DNA of 64,000 nt from an uncultured Oscillospiraceae bacterium (GCA_934589705.1 CAKTOH010000009.1:1-64000); one strand, 5' to 3'; positions 15,016 to 24,788 are shown, counted from the first letter of the stretch. Notes: generated from the letters alone by a model not told the origin. Made by a program: numbers and translations.

Positions 15016-16401
15016 TTATGACTGCGTTGGCTTTTCCACCGCTTCCTCCGCCTCCCGCAGACGCCGCAGGTTTGGCCGGAGGATGCAGATGCCAAGCAGG
15101 GTAGATAAAATATCCGAGCAGGGCTGGACGGCGATAAGCCCGTTCACCCCGAAGAGCCTGGGCAGAATCAGGATCAGGGGCAGCAGAAACAGCCCTTGAC
15201 GGCCGCTGCCCACAATGGCCGCATCCTTATTTCTTCCAATGCCCTGGAGCATCACGAAGCCCGTGGCGCACACGGGAAGCAGGGACAGGGTGGCCATGCT
15301 GGCTCTGAGGATTCGGGAGCCGTAAAAAATGACCTCCGGGTCGTCCTTCCGGAACAGGCCGATGAGCTCCTCCGGGAACAGGAAGGCAACGGCAATCATC
15401 ACAAGCAGTGCCGCTCCAACCTTAATACAATACCAGAAGCCCTGACGCACCCGGTGATACTGCTTCGCGCCGTAGTTATAGCTGCATACCGTCTGGTAGC
15501 CCTCGCCCAAGCCGAAGTAGATCTGCTGGCACATGTGCACCAGCCGGTTGACGATGATAAAGGCGGCAATCACCGCGTCGCCATAGGGTCGGGCTGCCCG
15601 GTTCAGCAGCACCGAGGCCACGCTGGACAGGCCGTTTTTCAGCAGGCTGGAAAAGCCACCGCCGAAAATCTCCTTCAGGGTCTTCCAGGAGAACCGGAAC
15701 CGATTCAGCCGGATGGGAATGCAGTCTCCCCGGGTGCACTGCCACAGCAGCACGAAGAAGGTGACGATCTCGCCGATCATGGTGGCCGCGCCTGCCCCGG
15801 CAAAGCCCATGCCCAGGCCGAACATCAGCAGCGGATCCAGAAGGATATTCAGTACCGCGCCGCTGGCAAGGCCGTACATGGATCGCTTGGCAAAGCCCTG
15901 GAAGCGCAGAATGCAGCTTAAAGAGGTTGCCGCCGCCTTGAAGGGCATGGAAATGAGGATATACCTGGCGTAGATCACCGTGTAACCGCGCATACTGTCC
16001 GTAGCACCCAGCAGCTCCACCAATGGGTGGATGAAAATCAGACCCAGCGCCATCAGCACGCTCAGCAGGCACAGTACGCTTACCAGACCCTGAGCCGCCG
16101 TCTGTTCCGCCTTCCGGATCTCCCGGCTGCCCAGCTGGCGGCCCATAAGCGTTCCCGTGCCCTTGCCGAACATAAGACCCAGAGCCAGATTCAGGGTCAT
16201 GAGGGGATAGACGATCCCCACCGCTCCCGTGGCACTGGTGCCCAGGCGGCCTACAAAATAGGTATCCGCCAGATTATACACGGAGGTAATCAGCAGGGAG
16301 ATGACCGAGGGAATGGCCATCCGGAGAATCAGCGGCTCCACCGGGGATTCCACCATCTCCCGATATTTTGCCGAACGCTCGCTTTCCTGTGACATCGTCA
16401 T
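15016..16401 (-). CDS. MATE family efflux transporter
   Basis: 461 residues with about 12 membrane helices in two related halves. The N-terminal half has the MATE features PLILRMAIPSVISLL and YNLADTYFVGRLG. MATE proteins export cationic drugs, toxins or metabolites using sodium or proton gradients; the substrate here is not predictable. Its ATG follows directly on the VOC stop (TAAATG), so the two are translationally coupled. The residues between the two halves and the conserved Pro in helix 1 look normal. Confidence 0.9.
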   Translation of the reverse strand: MTMSQESERSAKYREMVESPVEPLILRMAIPSVISLLITSVYNLADTYFVGRLGTSATGAVGIVYPLMTLNLALGLMFGKGTGTLMGRQLGSREIRKAEQTAAQGLVSVLCLLSVLMALGLIFIHPLVELLGATDSMRGYTVIYARYILISMPFKAAATSLSCILRFQGFAKRSMYGLASGAVLNILLDPLLMFGLGMGFAGAGAATMIGEIVTFFVLLWQCTRGDCIPIRLNRFRFSWKTLKEIFGGGFSSLLKNGLSSVASVLLNRAARPYGDAVIAAFIIVNRLVHMCQQIYFGLGEGYQTVCSYNYGAKQYHRVRQGFWYCIKVGAALLVMIAVAFLFPEELIGLFRKDDPEVIFYGSRILRASMATLSLLPVCATGFVMLQGIGRNKDAAIVGSGRQGLFLLPLILILPRLFGVNGLIAVQPCSDILSTLLGICILRPNLRRLREAEEAVEKPTQS

Positions 16402-16749
16402 TTATTTGCGCAGAATGTGAATGGCGAAGCCGCCGAATTCTCCTGCCAGATAGATATTCTTCAGCTTGCCGTCCTCCCGGTAGGCGGCGGTGTCCATATT
16501 GAAGGAGAAGCCCTTCTCCTTCAGCTCCTCCACGGCCGCCTCCAAATCCTCGGTCTGCATGGCGATATGACCGTGGGTGCCCAGGAAGGGCATATTCATG
16601 CACTCAAAGTAGTTTCCGGCGAACTCGGACTTGCCGCCGTGCCGGGATGTCAGGTTAAACAGAGTGCACAGGAGATTTGCCAGCTGGGTGGATTCCTCGT
16701 GGCTGTTGTTGTTGATGCCCACATGCACCAGCTCAAAGGTATTTTTCAT
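16402..16749 (-). CDS. Stand-alone VOC domain like that fused to KDPG aldolases
   Basis: 115 residues forming one vicinal-oxygen-chelate (glyoxalase-like) unit. The phrases HVGINNNS, FLGTHGHIAM and GEFGGFAIHIL match the C-terminal VOC extension known from clostridial KDPG/KHG aldolases, so it looks like that extension living free. The enzymatic role of this domain is not known; a metal-dependent isomerase or lyase acting on a keto-acid would suit the neighbouring sugar-acid genes. It is followed without a gap by the MATE gene. Confidence 0.7.
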   Translation of the reverse strand: MKNTFELVHVGINNNSHEESTQLANLLCTLFNLTSRHGGKSEFAGNYFECMNMPFLGTHGHIAMQTEDLEAAVEELKEKGFSFNMDTAAYREDGKLKNIYLAGEFGGFAIHILRK

Positions 16750-16790
16750 AGTTCTCGATTTTTCCTTTCAGAGTTTCCCAAATAAACACA

Positions 16791-16816
16791 ATGCCAGTCA
16801 CCGCGGTGACTGGCAT
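16791..16816 (-). terminator. Terminator after the DapA-family gene of the TRAP unit
   Basis: A perfect 26-base palindrome, ATGCCAGTCACCG with its complement, 18 bases past the stop of the gene at 16834, followed on the minus strand by TTGTGTTTATTT. Confidence 0.75.
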
Positions 16817-16833
16817 TGCACACTTTCGTATGA

Positions 16834-17730
16834 TTACTTCAGGCCGCGGGCGTGGTCAGCTTCCACAGTCTCCTTGATCTTGGCGATGGACGCATCGCTC
16901 AGGTAGCAGAAGGGACGGCGGCAGGGGCCGACGGGGTTACCGGCAATCCGGGCAGCGGTCTTGGTGACGGTGTTGGGGTTGCCGAACTTGAAGCAGTTCC
17001 GGATGGGACGGATGCTGTCCTGGGCCTTCTTGGCGTTCTCCAGATCGCCCTTCAGGAAGTACTGATAGATGGAAACCATGGTCTCAGGGTAGATGTTCGC
17101 CACGGCGGTAATGCCGCCGGCACCGCCGGCCAGCAGGTTCCACAGAATCAGCGCGTCGTTGCCGGACAGGACGCTGAAGGTCTCGGGGTCGGTCAGCTCG
17201 ATGTACTGCTTCATGTTGTCGAAGTTGCCGCTGGAGTCCTTCACACCCACGATGTTGGGGATCTTGCTCAGCTTTGCCACGGTGTCCGGGTTCAGGTTAT
17301 TGCCGGTACGGGCGGGCATATTGTACATGACGATGGGCAGATCCACCGCTCCGGCCAGCTCGGCGTAGTGGTTATACAGCTCATCCTGGGAGATGGCGGC
17401 GAAGTAGGGGCTGATGACGGACAACACGTCCACGCCCAGCTCCTTGGCCTTCCTGGACAGGCGGATGGTGTCGGCGGTGCCGGGCATACCGGTACCGGCG
17501 TACACGGGGACACGGCCATCGGCGGCCTTGACCACGGTCTCAATGACCCGCAGCTTCTCATCCTCGGACTGAATGTAGGCCTCGCCATTGGTACCCAGGC
17601 AGAAGACACCGTCCACACCGGCGGCGATCTGACGGTTTACCTGATTCTTGATTTCCTCAAAATTCAGGGACTCGTCATCGTTCATGGAGGTGACCATTGC
17701 GGCAATGATGCCTTTCACAAGCTTTGCCAT
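16834..17730 (-). CDS. DapA/NAL-superfamily aldolase
   Basis: 298 residues, the normal size for the dihydrodipicolinate synthase/N-acetylneuraminate lyase superfamily. The Schiff-base lysine lies in VGVKDSSGN, the catalytic tyrosine in MYNMPARTG, and the GTxGE loop is present as LGTNGEAY. It should form or cleave a bond between pyruvate (or a related 2-keto acid) and an aldehyde. Position at the end of a TRAP-PdxA-kinase operon points to breakdown of a sugar acid and not to lysine synthesis. Of the three DapA-type genes here, this is the most canonical. Confidence 0.85.
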   Translation of the reverse strand: MAKLVKGIIAAMVTSMNDDESLNFEEIKNQVNRQIAAGVDGVFCLGTNGEAYIQSEDEKLRVIETVVKAADGRVPVYAGTGMPGTADTIRLSRKAKELGVDVLSVISPYFAAISQDELYNHYAELAGAVDLPIVMYNMPARTGNNLNPDTVAKLSKIPNIVGVKDSSGNFDNMKQYIELTDPETFSVLSGNDALILWNLLAGGAGGITAVANIYPETMVSIYQYFLKGDLENAKKAQDSIRPIRNCFKFGNPNTVTKTAARIAGNPVGPCRRPFCYLSDASIAKIKETVEADHARGLK

Positions 17731-17758
17731 AAGAAATACTTCCTTTCGTTAATTTCGC

Positions 17759-19765
17759 TTATTCTTCCTCGTCCAGATTGACCTTGGAGGTATCGGCCTC
17801 CACATGCACGACCTTCTTGGTTGCGTTTGCCAGCTCGGGGTGGGCGGCGATGTACTTCTTCCGGGCGAAGATCTGGAGCACGACGATCACCGCACCGATG
17901 CTCAGGCCCACGATGTCAGTGAAGTTCTCGGGGATGCAGGTGCAGATGCCGCCCACAACCAGCAGGATTCTCTGCCAGACGGGGATGTCGGTGAGCAGGT
18001 AACCGGCCACGGCGAAGACCAGCATGGCAGTGCCCAGGGCCAGGATGCCGGAGTCATGGATGATGGCAAGCAGGCCGCCCTCCATCAGGATACCGGGCTG
18101 ATAGACGAAGGCGAAGGGGGCGAAGAAGGCAACCGACGCGTAGACCATTCCTCGCCAGCCCGTATCCCAGGGCTTTGCCTCGGCGATACCGGCGGCGGTG
18201 TAGGAGGCGATGCACACGGGCGGGGTGATCTGGGCAAAGATGCCGAAGTAGAAGATGAAGAGGTTGGCAGCCAGGGTGCTGATGCCCAGGCTCTTCAGGG
18301 TGGGGATGAACAGAACGTAGGCCGTCAGGTAAGCCGCCACGGTGGGCAGAGCCATGCCCAGCAGCATGCAGCCCAGCATGGTGATGATCAGGCCGATCCA
18401 CATCAGGTCGCCGCCCATAGAGGAAATCACGGAGCTCAGCCGGGTAGCAAGACCGGAGATGGAGACGATACCGATGATGATGCCGCAGCCGGAGATGGGC
18501 TGAGAGGTGTTGGAGGACAGACGGGTGGCGTTCAGAATCTGCTGAATGATGTGGATGGGGCCGTAGCGCATCTTGGGGCTGATGACGTTCAGAACCAGGA
18601 TGGCGGCGATGCCGTACAGAGCGGAACGCTGGAGGGTGCAGCCCGCGGCAATGGCGGCAACCAGCACCACGATGGGGCTCAGCAGGTACAGACGGGGCAG
18701 GATGGGCTCGCACTCCAGATCCATTTCCACGGTCTCACCGGCGTTGGCACGCTTCTTGGCCAGCATATGCACCAGCAGGAAAATGGCCAGGTAGTACATG
18801 ATTGCGGGGATAGCGGCGGCCTTGCAGATGGCCATGTAGGAAATGCCCAGCATTTCCGCCATCAGGAAGGCGCCGGTGCCCATAATGGGCGGCATGATCT
18901 GACCGCCGGTGGAAGCGGCGGCCTCAATGGCACCGGCTTCCTCGGGGGCGTAGCCCACCTTCTTCATCATGGGGATGGTCATAACGCCGGTGCCGGCCAC
19001 GTTGGCGGCGGCAGAGCCGGAGATCATGCCCATCAGGCCGGAGGCCATAACGGCTGCCTTGGCAGGACCGGAGTTGTCGTTGGAGCGGGCACCGAACTTA
19101 ATGCCGATGTCGATCAGAACCTGGCCGCCGCCGCAGGTGCCGAACAGGGAGCCGAAGATCATGATCCAGTACATGAAGCCGGAGCCCGCGCCGGTGGCGG
19201 TGCCGTAGATACCCTCACTGCCCATGACCATCAGGTCAGTGAACTTGTTGATGTTCATGCCCTTGTAGAACAGGATGCCGGGGAGCCACCGGGCAGTCCA
19301 GACATAAGCGATGAACACGCAGATGAAAATCACCAGGGTCTTGCCCACGGTACGGGCGATGCCCAGCAGAACCAGCAGAATCAGGGTGACGCACTCGAAA
19401 ATATCGATGGGGTTCACGGGATCCAGGTAGTTGACCCGCAGACCCAGCCGGTTAAACTGGCTGATGGCGTACCAGATGTGGTAGAAGAAGGTGATAAATA
19501 CGAACCAGTCGCAGATGGTGTCAAAGATTTTTCCGGCCTTGCTGGTGTGCTTGCCGGGATTCAGCAGCACGCACAAAAAGCCGATGCTGGAAACGTGGAT
19601 AGGACGCACCAGCATGGGAACCATGGGGTTGATAAACGTTCTGTAAAGCTGGAACAGCAGGTAAGCCAGAGTGACCCACACCGCGGCGGTTGCCCGGGGG
19701 GTGTCCTTGATCAGGGTCTCCTTGATCTGCTGCCCAACACTCTTCTTTTCAAGTGTATTGCCCAT
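17759..19765 (-). CDS. TRAP transporter fused permease (DctQ-DctM)
   Basis: 668 residues, with ~16-18 predicted membrane helices: an N-terminal part equivalent to the small DctQ subunit and a large DctM part containing GxxMGxxxGSAAANVAGTG-like and MPPIMGTGAFLMAE motifs. Fused permeases of this size pair with TAXI-type solute receptors, one of which is encoded directly upstream. Uptake is driven by a sodium gradient. The substrate is likely a carboxylate or acid sugar, from the neighbouring enzymes. AAAGGAAC precedes the ATG. The C-terminus is acidic (NLDEEE). Confidence 0.9.
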   Translation of the reverse strand: MGNTLEKKSVGQQIKETLIKDTPRATAAVWVTLAYLLFQLYRTFINPMVPMLVRPIHVSSIGFLCVLLNPGKHTSKAGKIFDTICDWFVFITFFYHIWYAISQFNRLGLRVNYLDPVNPIDIFECVTLILLVLLGIARTVGKTLVIFICVFIAYVWTARWLPGILFYKGMNINKFTDLMVMGSEGIYGTATGAGSGFMYWIMIFGSLFGTCGGGQVLIDIGIKFGARSNDNSGPAKAAVMASGLMGMISGSAAANVAGTGVMTIPMMKKVGYAPEEAGAIEAAASTGGQIMPPIMGTGAFLMAEMLGISYMAICKAAAIPAIMYYLAIFLLVHMLAKKRANAGETVEMDLECEPILPRLYLLSPIVVLVAAIAAGCTLQRSALYGIAAILVLNVISPKMRYGPIHIIQQILNATRLSSNTSQPISGCGIIIGIVSISGLATRLSSVISSMGGDLMWIGLIITMLGCMLLGMALPTVAAYLTAYVLFIPTLKSLGISTLAANLFIFYFGIFAQITPPVCIASYTAAGIAEAKPWDTGWRGMVYASVAFFAPFAFVYQPGILMEGGLLAIIHDSGILALGTAMLVFAVAGYLLTDIPVWQRILLVVGGICTCIPENFTDIVGLSIGAVIVVLQIFARKKYIAAHPELANATKKVVHVEADTSKVNLDEEE

Positions 19766-19941
19766 AAAACGATGTTCCTTTCGCTCTGTACCGGCCGGAT
19801 GGGGCCGTGAGAAATGGGTGGGTTAGTGGGTTGGGGTTCCGGGGTATTTCGCTTTCCGCACGGGGCTTCACACAGGGAAAAAAGCACCTACATTTTCTGA
19901 AAAGAGAAAGCCTGTCCGGAAGAGGGAACGGATTTTGATAT

Positions 19942-19967
19942 TTCCGGGGCGGGAAACCGCCCCGGAA
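19942..19967 (-). terminator. Hairpin between solute receptor and permease genes
   Basis: TTCCGGGGCGG and CCGCCCCGGAA form a perfect stem with a four-base loop, 18 bases past the receptor stop. No T-run follows, so it more likely limits read-through or protects receptor mRNA, a usual device to make more receptor than permease. Confidence 0.65.
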
Positions 19968-19984
19968 GTCGCTTTGGGAAGAAA

Positions 19985-21079
19985 TTACTTGCCGGTGTAG
20001 TTGCCGTCAGCGTCCAGAACGCCGATGTCCTGGAAGTACTTCATGGCACCGGGGTGCATGGGAACGACCATAGCGTCGAAGTCCACCATGTCGGCGTAGG
20101 TGATGCCGCGGTAGCCGGCAACATCCTCAGCCAGCTTGTCGGCGTTCTCCACCAGGATCTTGGTCATGGCGTAGGCCACGTCGTCCTCCATGTCGGAAGA
20201 AACGATCTTGGAGGAAGCCTGGCAGGCGGACTTCATCTCCTCGGTGGTCTGGCCGAAGGAACCGGCGGGGATGGGAGCCTCGGCGTAGCCGCGCTCGCAC
20301 ATACCGGCGATCTCGTCGTCGGTCAGGCCGGAGACGACCATCTTGGCGCTCATGCACAGCTCGGTCAGAGAGGAGGAGGTGGAAACGGTGTGACCGACCA
20401 TCATATCGGCCTGGCCGTCCTGGAGCATATCGCAGCAGGCGGAGCCGTCGGTGAAGGTGACGCTGCCGCCCCAGCTCTCGATGTCCTCAACGGTGACACC
20501 GTGGATGTCCAGCAGGTACATGAAGGAAACGTAGTCGGAAGAGCCAACGGGCTCGGCAACGAAGCGGCAGGGGATCTTCTTCTCGAAGACCTCAGCCAGG
20601 GTGGAGCAGCCGGTCTTATCGGCGAAGCTCTGGGTAGCCAGCTCGGCAACGAAAGCGTACTTGACGGTGGCGAACAGAGCGCTGACCTTGGAGTAGGGCT
20701 CCTTGCCCTCCATGCCCACGGTGCCGCTCATGGCGTTCTGGCCGGTGCCGAAGTCGCCCATGCCGGCCTCAATCAGGTAGCCCACGCTGGAGCAGCCGCT
20801 GGAGATGGTCTCCTGGGTAACGGTGGAACCGGCAGGCAGGTTCTCCTGGAGGACCTTGCCCTCGGAGGCCAGGGTGATGTAGTCATCGGTGCCGGCGCCC
20901 TGGCTCAGCAGCGTCAGCTGGACGGGCTTGGTCAGACCGGTGGCGGCAGCGGTGTCGTCCGCCTTCCCGGCGGCCTGGGTGGCAGCGGGCTGAGCCGCGG
21001 GGGTCTCGGTCTTGGCGCCGCAGGCGGCCAGAGACAGGACCATGGCCAGCGCGAGGATCATGGCGAGTGCTTTTTTCAT
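19985..21079 (-). CDS. TAXI family TRAP solute-binding lipoprotein
   Basis: 364 residues. A signal peptide ends at the lipobox SLAACG (Cys20), followed by a Thr/Ala/Gln-rich linker and a TAXI-type periplasmic-binding fold starting near LTLLSQGAGTDDY. It should bind the ligand outside the membrane and hand it to the fused permease encoded next. TAXI receptors are known for dicarboxylates and related acids, but the ligand cannot be read from sequence. It sits between PdxA and the permease in the operon. Confidence 0.9.
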   Translation of the reverse strand: MKKALAMILALAMVLSLAACGAKTETPAAQPAATQAAGKADDTAAATGLTKPVQLTLLSQGAGTDDYITLASEGKVLQENLPAGSTVTQETISSGCSSVGYLIEAGMGDFGTGQNAMSGTVGMEGKEPYSKVSALFATVKYAFVAELATQSFADKTGCSTLAEVFEKKIPCRFVAEPVGSSDYVSFMYLLDIHGVTVEDIESWGGSVTFTDGSACCDMLQDGQADMMVGHTVSTSSSLTELCMSAKMVVSGLTDDEIAGMCERGYAEAPIPAGSFGQTTEEMKSACQASSKIVSSDMEDDVAYAMTKILVENADKLAEDVAGYRGITYADMVDFDAMVVPMHPGAMKYFQDIGVLDADGNYTGK

Positions 21080-21145
21080 TTGTTGTCTTCTCCCTTCAAA
21101 TGTAGGTTCTTTATTTCTCTACCGGCTGCGCCGGATAAAGACGAA

Positions 21146-22228
21146 TTACTTCTCCGCCTTGGCGTTTGCCATGCGGATGCCATAGTCGATGGCGTTGATC
21201 AGGCTCAGCTCGTTGGCGCCGCCGTTTCCGGCATGACCGAAGCCGGTGCCGTGATCCACGGAGGCTCGGATGATGGGCAGACCCAGAGTCACGTTCACAC
21301 CGGCCACGGCATCCCAGTGACCCTCCGCCTTGTTGTACACAAAGCCCTTGACCTTCAGGGGGATGTGTCCCTGGTCGTGGTACATGACCACCACGATGTC
21401 GTACCAGCCGCCCAGAGCCTTGGAGAACACGGTGTCCGGAGGCGTTGGCTTCTTCTCCACGATGTTGATGCCCTCGGCCAGCGCCTCGTCGATGGCGGGC
21501 TGAATCTCCTCGATTTCCTCCCGGCCGAACATGCCGTTCTCACCGCAGTGGGGGTTCAGACCGGCAACCGCCAGCTTGGGCTCTTGGATGCCGATGGCCT
21601 TGCAGCCGGCGTTCGCAATGCGGATCACGTCCAGCACCCGATCCTTCTTCACCCGGTCGCAGGCCTCCCGGAGGGAAACGTGGGTGGAAACGTGCACCAC
21701 CCGCAGATCCTCGTGAGCCAGCATCATGGTGTACTTGCTGGTGCCGGTGTACTCGGCGTAGATCTCGGTGTGACCGGAGTAGTGATGGCCGGCCATGTTG
21801 ATGGCTTCCTTGCTCAGGGCGTTGGTGATGGTGGCATCCACCTCTCCCTTCATGGCCAGGTCAATGACCTTCACCACATACCGGAAGGCGGCCTCGCCGC
21901 CCAGGGCGGTGGCACCCAGCTGGAAGGGCTGAGGATGCTCCGGATCGCCGGGGATGTCCTCAGGCTTCACGATACCCATGTCGTACACGTCGATGACACC
22001 GTACTCAAAATTCGCTTCCTCCACCGCGTGGATGGGGCGCACCTTCATGTCGATGCCGGAAACCGCCTTGACGGCCTTCACCGCGTATTCCATGCTGCTG
22101 AGGTCGCCGACCACCAGAGGACGGCACCGGTCATAGACCGTTTTGTCCGCCAGAGCCTTGACGGTGATCTCCGGGCCGTTGCCGAAGGGATCGCCCATGG
22201 TAATGCCCAGAATCGGTTTTTGCTCCAT
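21146..22228 (-). CDS. pdxA2: PdxA2-type 4-phosphate acid sugar dehydrogenase
   Basis: 360 residues of the PdxA family: TMGDPFGNGPEI at the N-terminus, metal-binding His in AGHHYSGHTE, and NPHCGENGMFG and YHDQGHIPLK later. PdxA itself makes pyridoxine precursor, but family members next to a DUF1537 kinase and a transporter (PdxA2) oxidise D-threonate- or D-erythronate-4-phosphate, giving dihydroxyacetone phosphate after loss of CO2. That context is exactly present, so the catabolic role is favoured. It starts 82 bases after the Fe-ADH stop. It is some 30 residues longer than typical PdxA. Confidence 0.85.
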   Translation of the reverse strand: MEQKPILGITMGDPFGNGPEITVKALADKTVYDRCRPLVVGDLSSMEYAVKAVKAVSGIDMKVRPIHAVEEANFEYGVIDVYDMGIVKPEDIPGDPEHPQPFQLGATALGGEAAFRYVVKVIDLAMKGEVDATITNALSKEAINMAGHHYSGHTEIYAEYTGTSKYTMMLAHEDLRVVHVSTHVSLREACDRVKKDRVLDVIRIANAGCKAIGIQEPKLAVAGLNPHCGENGMFGREEIEEIQPAIDEALAEGINIVEKKPTPPDTVFSKALGGWYDIVVVMYHDQGHIPLKVKGFVYNKAEGHWDAVAGVNVTLGLPIIRASVDHGTGFGHAGNGGANELSLINAIDYGIRMANAKAEK

Positions 22229-22310
22229 TTGAACTACCTACCTTTTTACAGTCTGATTGCCTATGCGAAATTTCAGCGACTATAATTCTGTTCAGTGAGT
22301 ATAGTCTGTT

Positions 22311-23471
22311 TTAATGAAGAATCTGTGAATAAATGGCCCGGGCATCCTCGGCAGTCACCACGCGCATATTGTTGTTCAGCAGACGGGTCACCTGCATACC
22401 GGCCTCTACCAGGCCGTCCAGGTCTTCCACCGGCACATTGAACTCGGTCAGGCTGGTGGGGATGTCCAGATGACGGACGATTTCGCCCATGCGCTTTACC
22501 ACCCAGGCGCTCTTTTCTTCCGTGGTGGCGCAGGTCTTCTCGCCGTGGACGGCACGGTCATAGGCCGCCGCCAGCTTCTCCCGAATCACAGGCTCGTTGA
22601 ACTCCATGACAGGCACCAGCAGCATGGCGTTGGACACGCCGTGGGCGATGTGGTACTTGCCGCCCAGAGGATAGCTCAGGGCATGAACGGCGGTGGTACC
22701 GGAGCAGGCGATGGCAACGCCGGCGTAGAAGGCCGCGATCTGCATATTGTTCTTGGCATCCATGGCTTCCTTGTCGTCGCAGGCGGTTTCGATGTTGTTC
22801 ATAATCAGGTCGAAGGCCTGGAGGGCGAACATATCGCTGAAGGGGTTGGCCTTGTTGCTGGTGAAGCACTCGATGGCGTGAGCCAGCGCGTCCACGCCGG
22901 TGGCCGCCGCGATCTTCCGGGGCAGGTTCTTGATCATCACGGCATCCAGGATGACGTAATCGGGCACCATGCTTCCGTTGACGATGCCCACCTTCAGCTC
23001 CTTCTCAGGCACGGCCACAATGGCATTGGGAGTAGCCTCGGAGCCGGTACCGGCGGTGGTGGGAATCAGGCAGGTCTTTACGGTCTTCACCGCCAGACCC
23101 GGGTTGTCCAGCAAATCCTTGACGGTGTAGCTTTCGGTTGCCAGCAGGCTTGCCAGCTTGGCAGCGTCCATGGCGCTGCCGCCGCCCACGGCCACGATGA
23201 AGTCCGCGCCGGAGGCCTTGAACTCGTCCACCAGAGTCTGCACCTGGGTGTAGGTAGGCTCGGGAGGCAGATCGGAGATCACGACGCTCTCCACTCCCGC
23301 TTCCTTCAGCTGAGCCAGGGGCAGCTCCACCAGGCCGGTGCTCAGGATGCCCTTGTCGGTGAAAATCGCCACCTTCTTCGCCCCCGCGACAACGGTTTTC
23401 AGGTTATTCAGGGCGTTTTTGCCGCTGTAAACCGTCCGGGGCAATGTGACATTGTAGGTTTCGACAGCCAT
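22311..23471 (-). CDS. Iron-containing alcohol dehydrogenase
   Basis: 386 residues, normal for the Fe-ADH family. GGGSAMDAAK binds the nicotinamide cofactor; the metal ligands are in VDALAHAIE and the YHIAHGVSN region. Related enzymes include lactaldehyde reductase, 1,3-propanediol and butanol dehydrogenases. In this operon it probably reduces an aldehyde released by an aldolase, or oxidises the hydroxy group of an acid sugar. Substrate not predictable. Confidence 0.9.
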   Translation of the reverse strand: MAVETYNVTLPRTVYSGKNALNNLKTVVAGAKKVAIFTDKGILSTGLVELPLAQLKEAGVESVVISDLPPEPTYTQVQTLVDEFKASGADFIVAVGGGSAMDAAKLASLLATESYTVKDLLDNPGLAVKTVKTCLIPTTAGTGSEATPNAIVAVPEKELKVGIVNGSMVPDYVILDAVMIKNLPRKIAAATGVDALAHAIECFTSNKANPFSDMFALQAFDLIMNNIETACDDKEAMDAKNNMQIAAFYAGVAIACSGTTAVHALSYPLGGKYHIAHGVSNAMLLVPVMEFNEPVIREKLAAAYDRAVHGEKTCATTEEKSAWVVKRMGEIVRHLDIPTSLTEFNVPVEDLDGLVEAGMQVTRLLNNNMRVVTAEDARAIYSQILH

Positions 23472-23513
23472 TTGAAAAGCTCCTTTCTCTTTGAAAAAAC
23501 AACTTTACTATTT

Positions 23514-24788
23514 TTAGGCTCCGGCAAACTGAGCCTGGTTCAGAGGTTCGGTCTCCCCCTTCAGGGTCACCAGCAAATCCTCCTCGCCGAAGCCGCCGGA
23601 TTTGGAAATGATTTCATATTCCCGGCCTCCATAGGCAATCCGGGAAAGCACCACGCCGGGCTGCAATTCACACACCGGTGTCAGCTCGTGGCAGCCGATG
23701 GAGTCCATGAAGGCAAGCAGCGTGTCGCCGCCGATGATCATGAAGCAGGCATCTGCCCCTCTGTCAATCAGCTCCTTCAGAATCCGTCCCATCTGGCAGG
23801 AAATCTTCTGCCGGATGTCCTCCAGGCTCAGCTCCTCCGTACCCAGGAGCACCTGCTCCCGGCCTGTTTGCAGAGAGTCGATCATCAGGTAGGGAGCCTG
23901 GCAGCAGAGCGTCCAGAGATAGTCCATCATCATGGCGTCACTGCCGGTATTGAACTTGCCGCCGCTGAGAAGCCGGTCGGCGGGAATGTGCACCCGGCGA
24001 TAGCCCCGCTGCTCGCCGTAGTCCATCTGACTACAGGAAATGGGGTTCACGCTGCCGCAGAGCACCACCAGACGGTTGGCCTCGATCCGGTATTCGGGTT
24101 TTTCTCCCATGTGGAGTCCCAGGTATCCGGGCAGGCTTTCCGCCAATCCGGCGCAGCCTGCCAGCAGCTTCAGGCAGCCAAGCAGGTACAGCCTCTGGGC
24201 CTCCCGCTCCATATCCTCCCGGCTGGCGCAGTCAAAGAGGTAAATACATTTCTCTTCCCCTGGGCGAAAGGAATCCAGCTCCTCCGGAGAGATTACCTTC
24301 ACCGGCACATCGCATTGCAGGTGAAGCAAGTCCGGCACCCGGCTTTCCGTCACCGGCTCGAAGGGATCCTGGCCGAACACGCTCTGGTGCACGGGAACGC
24401 CGTCAATGTAATGGGTTCCGTCCACGGTGATTCGGTTCATGCCCGGCAAAGCCGGGATGAAGGAAAGGCACTTTTCTCCGCTGCCGTCCAGCACGGCGCT
24501 GAGTTCCGCGCCGATGTTTCCCCGGAGGGCGGAGTCGGTTTTCTTGTAAACGCAGCCGATGTGGGCGGCAACCGCCCGCTGGGCAATGGGGCGAATCATG
24601 TCGTAGGCCTCCCGGGGGGGCAGGTGACGGGTGGGCGCGCAAAGTACCAGAACCTCCTCGGCGATTTCCTGCCGGAAGTCCATCCGGGTATCGGTGGATA
24701 CCCTGGTTCTGGCACCCGCCGCGGAAAACTTCACGCCCGTGTCCAGTGCCCCGGTGAAGTCATCGGAAATGATCAGCAATTTTATCAT
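23514..24788 (-). CDS. DUF1537 four-carbon acid sugar kinase
   Basis: 424 residues. The N-terminal domain has DDFTGALDTG and KKTDSALRGNIGAEL, and the C-terminal nucleotide domain has IIGGDTLLAF and ISKSGGFGEEDLL, the marks of the DUF1537 kinase family. Characterised members phosphorylate D-threonate, L-threonate or D-erythronate at O4 using ATP, feeding a PdxA2 dehydrogenase. This one lies one gene away from such a dehydrogenase. Which C4 acid it takes is not readable from sequence. ATG is preceded by a weak ribosome site. Confidence 0.88.
   Translation of the reverse strand: MIKLLIISDDFTGALDTGVKFSAAGARTRVSTDTRMDFRQEIAEEVLVLCAPTRHLPPREAYDMIRPIAQRAVAAHIGCVYKKTDSALRGNIGAELSAVLDGSGEKCLSFIPALPGMNRITVDGTHYIDGVPVHQSVFGQDPFEPVTESRVPDLLHLQCDVPVKVISPEELDSFRPGEEKCIYLFDCASREDMEREAQRLYLLGCLKLLAGCAGLAESLPGYLGLHMGEKPEYRIEANRLVVLCGSVNPISCSQMDYGEQRGYRRVHIPADRLLSGGKFNTGSDAMMMDYLWTLCCQAPYLMIDSLQTGREQVLLGTEELSLEDIRQKISCQMGRILKELIDRGADACFMIIGGDTLLAFMDSIGCHELTPVCELQPGVVLSRIAYGGREYEIISKSGGFGEEDLLVTLKGETEPLNQAQFAGA

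Noticed and set aside
17804..19810. 668-codon open frame on the plus strand opposite the TRAP permease
   Set aside because: Same length as the real gene, His/Gly/Gln-rich nonsense, no ribosome site; a mirror frame of GC-rich DNA.
20054..22285. 743-codon plus-strand frame across the receptor and PdxA genes
   Set aside because: Spans two well-supported minus genes and their gap; no family features.
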